From Thermoplasmatota archaeon (GTDB lineage: Archaea; Thermoplasmatota; Penumbrarchaeia; Penumbrarchaeales; Penumbrarchaeaceae): 12,714 nt of DNA. Each line of letters starts with the position of its first letter. Position 1 is the first letter of the stretch. Position numbers and translations under genes: made by a program. This document shows positions 1-6,482 of this stretch, in pieces. Below the pieces are notes generated by a model, which was not told where the DNA came from, did not search any database, and saw nothing but the letters and a program-made list of their open reading frames with translations. The stretch is taken from the NCBI GenBank assembly GCA_016929175.1, contig JAFGJI010000226.1, positions 1 through 12,714 of the forward strand, given 5' to 3'.

Positions 1-27
1 GGGGTTCGAATCCCCTCGGACCCGCCA
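1..27 (+). tRNA. tRNA, 3' part only (T-arm, acceptor 3' strand, CCA)
   Basis: The first bases form a T-arm: GGGG, the 7-base loop TTCGAAT, then CCCC (T-stem 3' side 12-16). The 3' acceptor strand CGGACCC follows at 17-23, then a G discriminator at 24 and a genomically encoded CCA at 25-27. The 5' acceptor strand, outside the window, should read GGGTCCG. The anticodon is not visible, so the isoacceptor cannot be named; a G discriminator is only a weak hint. A short T-rich stretch follows at about 34-41, and rpoH starts 55 bases after the CCA. Confidence 0.9.
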
Positions 28-82
28 AGTCCATTTCTTTCTATCCAGCCTTCAGACGCTCTCACTCCGCGGAGGTCAACAG

Positions 83-334
83 ATGCCCAGGTTCAATGTT
101 ATGGAAAACTATCTCGTTCCGAGACACAGTATCTTGGCAGGGGAAGAGGTCGATCTTCTACTGTCCCGATACATGGTCGATCTTTCTCAGCTACCAAAGA
201 TATTGATGGTTGATCCATGCGTTAAAGCCCTCGGAGCGGTTCCCGGGGATGTCATCAAGATAGAGAGAGAGAGTCCTACCGCCGGTCTGTCGTACTACTA
301 CAGGCTTGTTGTGGAAGAGAGGTCGATGGTCTGA
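83..334 (+). CDS. rpoH: DNA-directed RNA polymerase subunit H (Rpb5 C-terminal homologue)
   Basis: Small 83-residue subunit of the archaeal RNA polymerase, equivalent to the C-terminal assembly domain of eukaryotic Rpb5, which lies in the lower jaw near downstream DNA. Family hallmarks are visible: an N-terminal LVPRHSIL segment (residues 11-18), QLPKI (36-40), a DPCVKALGAVPGDVIKI stretch (44-60), and SPTAG followed by YYYRLVV near the C-terminus. The length is normal for archaeal H. The ATG at 83 follows GGAGGTC at 71-77 with good spacing, which fixes the start; the stop is TGA. It is the first gene of the polymerase operon, 61 bases ahead of rpoB. No clear TATA box is visible in the 55 bases after the tRNA, so it may be transcribed from a promoter upstream of or within the tRNA; this is inference. 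Confidence 0.97.
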   Translation: MPRFNVMENYLVPRHSILAGEEVDLLLSRYMVDLSQLPKILMVDPCVKALGAVPGDVIKIERESPTAGLSYYYRLVVEERSMV

Positions 335-339
335 ACTTC

Positions 340-399
340 ATGACCATCAGAAGAACTGCAGGATATGAAGTAAACTCACTGATAAAGGTGATCCAATGA
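340..399 (+). other. Short upstream ORF (19 codons) overlapping the rpoB start
   Basis: ATG at 340 opens a 19-codon frame (MTIRRTAGYEVNSLIKVIQ) whose TGA at 397-399 overlaps the rpoB ATG at 396 in an ATGA arrangement. It fills the whole rpoH-rpoB spacer. Against it being real: no good SD lies at the right distance (AGAGGTC at 318-324 is about 15 bases upstream), and any 60-base gap can hold such a frame by chance. If translated it could couple rpoB translation to upstream ribosomes. No function is claimed. Confidence 0.2.
385..393 (+). promoter_or_regulatory. Shine-Dalgarno site of rpoB
   Basis: AAGGTGATC directly precedes the rpoB ATG (396) with two bases between. AGGTGATC is a full match to the archaeal anti-SD at the 16S 3' end. 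An in-frame TGA at 366-368 rules out any substantially longer RpoB, so the ATG at 396 is secure. Confidence 0.8.
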
Positions 400-3300
400 A
401 AGAAGTTGTCGAGGCCTTCTTCAAGAGCCGCAATATCATCAACCACCAGCTAGCTTCATTCAACGATTTCCTACCCACCCACGACAATCCCAAATCGAGG
501 ATGCAGAGGATAATCGATTCCATCCGTATAGGCGAGGTGGATAACGAAAGAGGCCTAATAAGGCTCGATGTGGATAAACTGGATGAGGATTCCATCGATG
601 TAAAGCTCGGCCGGATCACGGTTGGCACGCCCATAGTCAAGGAGGCGAACGGAGCGACCCACGAGCTTACTCCGATGGAGGCAAGGCTCAGGGACCTTAC
701 GTACTCGGCTCCGATCTTTCTTGAGGTTACTATAATAGAGAACGGGATCGACCGGGAACCCGAGAAGGTCAAGATCGGAGATCTTCCCATCATGGTGAAG
801 TCCAAGAGGTGCAACCTCCACCGGGAAATGATGAGCCAGGACAGGAACCTTACGGATGACCAGTACTACAACAGGCTCCAGGATATGAGGGAGGACCCCC
901 TGGACCCGGGGGGCTATTTCATAATCAACGGGACCGAGAGGTCCCTTATATCCCTGGAGGACCTTTCTCCCAACAGGGTACTGGTCGAGTGGGAGGAAAA
1001 ATACGGAACGCCCATGGCAGTGGCGAAGGTATTCTCCCAGAGAGAGGGCTTCAGAGCCCTCACCTCGGTGGAACTCAAGAAGGACGGCATACTCATGGTT
1101 TCCGTCCCCGCCGCTCCGACCCAGATCCCGCTCATCATTCTGATGAAAGCCCTCGGCATGGATGCCGATGAGGATATCGCCAAAGCGATCGTGTCGGACG
1201 AGAGGATGAACAATATAATATTCGCCAACCTTGAGGAATGCTCGGTCAACTATACCGTCAATACGATCGAGGATGCATTGAACTACCTTGAGAAGAAATT
1301 CGCCACCGGTCAGGCCAAGGAATTCCGGGAGAAGAAGGTTGAATCAATTATTGACAAGTCGCTGCTCCCCCATCTTGGCGATCACAGGGACCAGAGGATC
1401 AAGAAAGCGATCTATCTCGGAAGGATAGCAAGGTCCGTTCTCGAACTCAAGTTCGGCCAGAGGGACCCGGACGATAAGGACCATTATGCAAACAAGAGGA
1501 TATCTCTTGCCGGGGACCTCATGGAGGACCTTTTCCGGGTGGCCTTTACATCACTGATGAAGGACCTCAAATACCAGCTGGAGAGGACCATCACCAGGAA
1601 GAGGAAATTGAGGGTTTCGTCCGCGATCAGACCCGATGTTCTGTCCCAGAGGATCATCCATGCTCTTGCCACCGGAAACTGGGTAGGCGGGAGGGACGGG
1701 GTATCCCAGCTTCTCGACAGGACCTGCAACATGTCCACCATATCCCACATGAGGAGAATCACATCTCCGCTCACAAGATCTCAGCCTCATTTCGAGGCCA
1801 GGGACCTGCATCCGACACAGTGGGGAAGACTGTGTCCGAACGAGACCCCTGAAGGTCAGAACTGCGGTCTCGTTAAGAACCTTGCCCTCATAGTTGACAT
1901 ATCAGAGGGTTACGACGATCGAAAACTGGAATCAACCCTCTTCGACATGGGTGTTCGAAGGATAGAGAAAGAACTGACCGACGAATCCAGGGTTTACCTG
2001 AACGGGAACCTGATCGGTATCCACCATGATCCCGAAGGACTCGTTGAATCCCTGAGGAAGAGGAGGAGACAGGGTTTCCTTGCCATGCCCCAGGAAAAAT
2101 CACATGAGATCAACGTTCGCTACAACCAGCAGATCAATTCCGTCATAATAAACTGCGACGATGGAAGGGTCAGGCGGCCCCTTTTCGTTCTTGAAAGAGG
2201 CCAGACAAAACTCACCGAGAGGATGAAGAACTCCCTTATCGAGGGTAAGATAACCTGGGAGGACCTTGTCCAGCAGGGTATTATAGAGTGGATCGATGCG
2301 GAGGAGGAAGAGGACCTTTACATCTCACTGGACATCGAGCAGAGCCGGCCCGACCATACTCACATGGAGATCGACCCGATGGTCATACTTGGAACGTGCT
2401 CCGGCCTCGTCTGCTATCCCCATCACAATTCCTCCCCCAGGATCACCATGGGGGCTGGAATGGCCAAGCAGTCGCTCGGTCTCGGGGCATCGAACTTCCG
2501 CATCAGATGCGACACAAGGGCTCATCTTCTCCACTACCCCCAGAAACCCCTTGTTCAGACCAAGACCATGGACTTCGTGAACTTCAACACCCGCCCCGGC
2601 GGCCAGAACTTCGTCGTTGCGGTCATGTCATATCAGGGCTACAACATGGAGGATGCACTAATATTCAACAGGGCATCTATAGAGCGGGGGTTGGGACGAT
2701 CGACCTTCATCAGGACATATCCCGTTGAGGAACGTAGATATCCGGGAGGGCAGGAGGATCGGATAGAGATACCCCAACCTGATGTAATGGGGTCAAGGAC
2801 GGAGGAAGCCTACAACAACCTCGACGAGGATGGGATCATATCACCGGAGTTCGAGGTCCTTGGAAAGGATGTTCTTATCGGAAGGACCTCTCCTCCAAGG
2901 TTCCTTGAGGAGCACACGGATTTCCTCACACCAAGACGGAGGAGGGAGACATCCCTGACCGTCAGACCGAGAGAATCCGGTTATGTCGATACCGTCATGA
3001 TAACAGAGTCGGAAAACGGTCTGAGGCTCGTCAAGGTCACCGTAAGAAGTGAAAAGATACCCGAGGTCGGGGACAAGTTCGCCTCTAGACACGGTCAGAA
3101 GGGTGTTATCGGGCTCATCACGAACCCCGAGGACATGCCTTTCAACGAGGACGGGATCATTCCCGATCTTGTGACCAACCCTCACGCCATACCTTCCCGT
3201 ATGACGGTCGCCCATGTCCTGGAAATGATAGGAGGAAAGGTTGGCTCCATGCAGGGAAGGACCATTGACGGGACCGCTTTCTCCGGGGAGGGTGAGGATA

Positions 3301-3809
3301 GTCTCAGAGATCAGCTTCTGAGCGTCGGTTTCAAGTCCACTGGCAAGGAGATCATGTACGATCCTTTCACGGGAAAGAAACTCCGTGTGGAGGTTTTCAA
3401 GGGTGTGATCTACTATCAGAAGCTCCACCACATGGTCTCGGGAAAGATGCACGTGAGGTCAAGGGGTCCGGTCCAGATACTTACAAGGCAGCCGACCGAA
3501 GGCCGCTCAAGGCAGGGAGGTCTTCGCTTCGGTGAGATGGAAAGGGACTGCCTGATAGCCCACGGTGTTTCAATGGTGATTAAGGACAGGCTCCTGGACG
3601 AGTCCGATGGGACCATAGAGTACGTATGTGGGAATCCCAAATGCGGTAACGTCGCAATGCTGGACAAGAGGGGTGCTCTTCGTTGTCCGGTCTGTGGTGA
3701 GACCGGCAACATTCACCCCGTGCAGACGAGCTACGCCTTCAAACTGCTGATGGACGAACTGAAATCCATGTGCGTAGCAATGCGACTTCATCTGGAGGAC
3801 CTTAACTAG
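396..3809 (+). CDS. rpoB: DNA-directed RNA polymerase subunit B (unsplit, Rpb2 homologue)
   Basis: Second-largest catalytic subunit (1137 residues); it forms one side of the active-centre cleft with A'. It is a single chain rather than a B''/B' pair. Conserved blocks appear in order: the N-terminal VVEAFFKSRNI segment, PGGYFIINGTER (about 171-182), DDKDHYANKR (359-368), the RDLHPTQWGRLCPNETPEG region (469-487), YNMEDALIFNR (about 749-759), the active-site GDKFASRHGQKG (892-903), and a C-terminal zinc ribbon with Cys1078, Cys1083, Cys1097 and Cys1100. The length is normal for unsplit archaeal B, and no intein or frameshift is visible. The stop is TAG at 3807-3809, 9 bases before rpoA' and in the same frame. 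It is cotranscribed with rpoH and rpoA'/A'' to give stoichiometric polymerase subunits. Confidence 0.98.
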   Translation: MKEVVEAFFKSRNIINHQLASFNDFLPTHDNPKSRMQRIIDSIRIGEVDNERGLIRLDVDKLDEDSIDVKLGRITVGTPIVKEANGATHELTPMEARLRDLTYSAPIFLEVTIIENGIDREPEKVKIGDLPIMVKSKRCNLHREMMSQDRNLTDDQYYNRLQDMREDPLDPGGYFIINGTERSLISLEDLSPNRVLVEWEEKYGTPMAVAKVFSQREGFRALTSVELKKDGILMVSVPAAPTQIPLIILMKALGMDADEDIAKAIVSDERMNNIIFANLEECSVNYTVNTIEDALNYLEKKFATGQAKEFREKKVESIIDKSLLPHLGDHRDQRIKKAIYLGRIARSVLELKFGQRDPDDKDHYANKRISLAGDLMEDLFRVAFTSLMKDLKYQLERTITRKRKLRVSSAIRPDVLSQRIIHALATGNWVGGRDGVSQLLDRTCNMSTISHMRRITSPLTRSQPHFEARDLHPTQWGRLCPNETPEGQNCGLVKNLALIVDISEGYDDRKLESTLFDMGVRRIEKELTDESRVYLNGNLIGIHHDPEGLVESLRKRRRQGFLAMPQEKSHEINVRYNQQINSVIINCDDGRVRRPLFVLERGQTKLTERMKNSLIEGKITWEDLVQQGIIEWIDAEEEEDLYISLDIEQSRPDHTHMEIDPMVILGTCSGLVCYPHHNSSPRITMGAGMAKQSLGLGASNFRIRCDTRAHLLHYPQKPLVQTKTMDFVNFNTRPGGQNFVVAVMSYQGYNMEDALIFNRASIERGLGRSTFIRTYPVEERRYPGGQEDRIEIPQPDVMGSRTEEAYNNLDEDGIISPEFEVLGKDVLIGRTSPPRFLEEHTDFLTPRRRRETSLTVRPRESGYVDTVMITESENGLRLVKVTVRSEKIPEVGDKFASRHGQKGVIGLITNPEDMPFNEDGIIPDLVTNPHAIPSRMTVAHVLEMIGGKVGSMQGRTIDGTAFSGEGEDSLRDQLLSVGFKSTGKEIMYDPFTGKKLRVEVFKGVIYYQKLHHMVSGKMHVRSRGPVQILTRQPTEGRSRQGGLRFGEMERDCLIAHGVSMVIKDRLLDESDGTIEYVCGNPKCGNVAMLDKRGALRCPVCGETGNIHPVQTSYAFKLLMDELKSMCVAMRLHLEDLN

Positions 3810-3818
3810 GGAGGCGGA

Positions 3819-6482
3819 ATGATGGTCAGCTATCAGTACATACCAAAGAAGATCGGCAAGATACAGTTCGCGCTTCTCTCTCCGGACGAGATAAGGAAGA
3901 TGTCCGCCACGAAGATAATCACCGCGGACACCTACGATGACGATGGTTTTCCCATTGATATGGGGCTGATGGACCCGCGTCTCGGTGTGATAGAACCCGG
4001 TCTGAAGTGCAAGACCTGCGGCAAGAAGGTGGACGAATGTCCCGGTCATTTCGGCCATATCGACCTGGCAATGCCGGTCATACACGAGGGATATACCAAG
4101 TTGACAAAGGAGCTTCTATCCGCCACATGCCGAACTTGCGGCAGGATCAAGCTTTCAACTGACAGGCTCCAGTATTATAGGGAAAGGATCAAGGATATTG
4201 GCTCGATCGCCCTGAACCCCTTCCATTTCCAATCCCTGTCGAGCCAGATCAGGAACGAGGCAATAGAGGTATCGCAGTGTCCTTATCCCGAATGCGGGGA
4301 GATGTCAAAGAACATCACCCTTGATAAACCCACAACCTTCAGGGAGGAAGGCCACAAACTGACACCCAAAGAGATAAGGGAGAGGCTCGAGAGGATCCCT
4401 GACGATCACCTCCCCTTCCTGGGATTGAACCCCGAGGTCTCAAGACCGGAGTGGATGATACTCACTTCTCTCCCGGTTCCTCCGGTCACTGTAAGGCCGT
4501 CGATAACACTCGAATCCGGTGACCGGTCGGAGGACGATCTTACCCACAAGATGGTGGATGTCCTCAGGATCAACCAGAGGCTTCAGGAGAACAGAGATTC
4601 GGGTGCCCCGCAGCTGATAGTCGAGGACCTGTGGGAGCTGCTTCAGTATCATGTGACCACCTATTTCGACAACCAGACCTCCGGAATTCCCCCCGCCAGA
4701 CACAGATCGGGAAGACCGTTGAAGACCCTTGCACAGAGATTGAAAGGGAAGGAGGGAAGGTTCAGATCGAACCTGTCCGGTAAGAGAGTGAATTTCTCCG
4801 CAAGGACCGTGATCTCCCCGGACCCTTACATTTCAATAAACGAGGTGGGCGTCCCGAAACCGATCGCGATGGAGCTTACCGTGCCCATCCGTGTCAACGA
4901 GTTCAATTTCGAGCTCGCAAAGGAATTCGTGACGAGGGGGCCGGAAGTCCATCCCGGGGCAAACTACGTGATAAGACCGGACGGCCAGAGACTAAGGATC
5001 ACTGACCGTAACAAGGAGACACTCATAGAAAAGATCCAGGTGGGTTACGTCGTGGAAAGGCATCTGATGGACGGCGACATTGTCCTTTTCAACAGGCAGC
5101 CCTCTCTTCATAGGATGTCCATGATGGCACACGAGGTCCGGGTCATGGACGGAAAGACCTTCAGGTTGAACCTTCCGGATTGTCCCCCGTACAACGCCGA
5201 TTTCGACGGGGACGAGATGAACCTTCACTGTCTGCAGGGAGAAGAGGCAAGAGCAGAAGCCAAGATAATCATGAGGGTTCAGGAGCATATACTGTCCCCC
5301 AGGTTTGGAGGTCCGGTCATAGGTGCGATACACGACCACATTTCCGGCAACTTCCTGCTGACGCACAAGAACCCGATGTTCACGAAGGAAGAGGCCTATC
5401 ATATACTATCGAGAACGTCGTTCAAAGGGGGCCTTCCCGAACCTGACATGGTGGATGGGGACGGAACCGAATACTGGGGTGGTAAAACGATATTCTCGAT
5501 GATACTGCCTCCGGGACTTCACCTTCAGTACGGCTCCGCGGTCTTCAGCGGCCCTGATGACCCTCCCGAGGACGATACATGGCTCAGGATCGAAACGGAT
5601 GAGAAAGGTATGTCCGTCCTGCAGAGCGGGCCCGTGGATGAGAAATCCGTGGGTGCCTTCAAGGGAAAACTCCTCGAGAAGATCGTGAGGGACCACGGTT
5701 CGGACATAGGAAGACAGTTCATGGACGATGCCACAAGGATCGGGATTTCTGCCATAACCCTTATGGGGTTCTCCACCGGTATAGATGAAGAAGATATACC
5801 GGAGGAGGCGAAGCTCAGGATCGCTGAGACCCTTGACGAGGCGGAATTGAAGGTCGACGATTACGTGAAAAAATTCAATTCCGGATACCTGGAGCCGCTT
5901 CCCGGAAGGGACCTGAAAGAGACCCTCGAGGTGGAAGCCATGAGAACGCTCGGCCGCGCAAGGGACACGGCAGGCCAGATCGCTTCAAAATATCTCGGGC
6001 TCAAGAACTCCGCAGTTATCATGGCACGCTCTGGTGCCAGAGGCTCCATGTTGAACCTGTCACAGATGTCAGGGTCCATCGGACAGCAAGCTGTCAGGGG
6101 GGAGAGGATACACCGCGGCTACCAGAAGCGGACCCTCCCGCATTTCAAACCTGATGATCTGGGTGCCGCAGCCAAGGGTTTCGTGAAATCCTGTTACAAG
6201 AAAGGATTGACACCAACGGAGTATTTCTTCCATTCCATGGGTGGAAGGGAAGGTCTGGTGGATACCGCTGTGAGGACATCAAGGTCGGGCTACATGCAGA
6301 GACGGCTCATAAACGCCCTTGAGGACCTAAAGGTCCATCCCGACAGGACCGTCAGGAACACGAGTGGCACCATTGTGCAGTTCCGTTACGGAGAGGATGG
6401 CATTGATCCTGCCAGGTCCGTAAGGTCGGACCCGTTAGACTACGAGGACATCATCAACATGGCTTTAAGGGAGGTGCAGTGA
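3819..6482 (+). CDS. rpoA1: DNA-directed RNA polymerase subunit A' (Rpb1 N-terminal part)
   Basis: N-terminal two thirds of the largest polymerase subunit (887 residues, usual size), carrying the clamp core and catalytic aspartates. Visible in order: zinc ligands C64-x2-C67-x6-C74-x2-H77, further cysteines C104/C107 and C154/C159, the switch/lid region GKEGRFRSNLSGKRVNFSAR (310-329), the catalytic NADFDGDEMN (459-468) with magnesium ligands D461, D463 and D465, and the bridge-helix region MGGREGLVDTAV (807-818) with GYMQRRL after it. The ATG at 3819 is followed by a second ATG at 3822; GGGAGGCGG (3809-3817) starts at the rpoB stop and serves either. It ends with TGA at 6480-6482, and A'' starts at the next base in the same frame. 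The break falls beyond the bridge helix, at the position usual for archaeal A'/A''. Confidence 0.98.
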   Translation: MMVSYQYIPKKIGKIQFALLSPDEIRKMSATKIITADTYDDDGFPIDMGLMDPRLGVIEPGLKCKTCGKKVDECPGHFGHIDLAMPVIHEGYTKLTKELLSATCRTCGRIKLSTDRLQYYRERIKDIGSIALNPFHFQSLSSQIRNEAIEVSQCPYPECGEMSKNITLDKPTTFREEGHKLTPKEIRERLERIPDDHLPFLGLNPEVSRPEWMILTSLPVPPVTVRPSITLESGDRSEDDLTHKMVDVLRINQRLQENRDSGAPQLIVEDLWELLQYHVTTYFDNQTSGIPPARHRSGRPLKTLAQRLKGKEGRFRSNLSGKRVNFSARTVISPDPYISINEVGVPKPIAMELTVPIRVNEFNFELAKEFVTRGPEVHPGANYVIRPDGQRLRITDRNKETLIEKIQVGYVVERHLMDGDIVLFNRQPSLHRMSMMAHEVRVMDGKTFRLNLPDCPPYNADFDGDEMNLHCLQGEEARAEAKIIMRVQEHILSPRFGGPVIGAIHDHISGNFLLTHKNPMFTKEEAYHILSRTSFKGGLPEPDMVDGDGTEYWGGKTIFSMILPPGLHLQYGSAVFSGPDDPPEDDTWLRIETDEKGMSVLQSGPVDEKSVGAFKGKLLEKIVRDHGSDIGRQFMDDATRIGISAITLMGFSTGIDEEDIPEEAKLRIAETLDEAELKVDDYVKKFNSGYLEPLPGRDLKETLEVEAMRTLGRARDTAGQIASKYLGLKNSAVIMARSGARGSMLNLSQMSGSIGQQAVRGERIHRGYQKRTLPHFKPDDLGAAAKGFVKSCYKKGLTPTEYFFHSMGGREGLVDTAVRTSRSGYMQRRLINALEDLKVHPDRTVRNTSGTIVQFRYGEDGIDPARSVRSDPLDYEDIINMALREVQ
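6468..6476 (+). promoter_or_regulatory. Shine-Dalgarno site of rpoA'' inside the rpoA' 3' end
   Basis: AGGGAGGTG lies within the last codons of rpoA', six bases before the ATG at 6483. It shows that the long N-terminal form of A'' has its own strong initiation site and is not made only by readthrough from A'. Termination on A' and initiation on A'' are likely coupled. Confidence 0.75.

Noticed and set aside
2841..3452. 203-codon antisense frame within rpoB
   Set aside because: It lies opposite the most conserved catalytic part of RpoB (GDKFASRHGQKG) and shows no family features.
3800..3825. RpoB-RpoA' fusion by readthrough of the amber stop
   Set aside because: TAG at 3807 is in frame with rpoA', but a strong SD (GGGAGGCGG) directly follows for independent initiation, and TAG also ends spt5, so it behaves as a normal stop.
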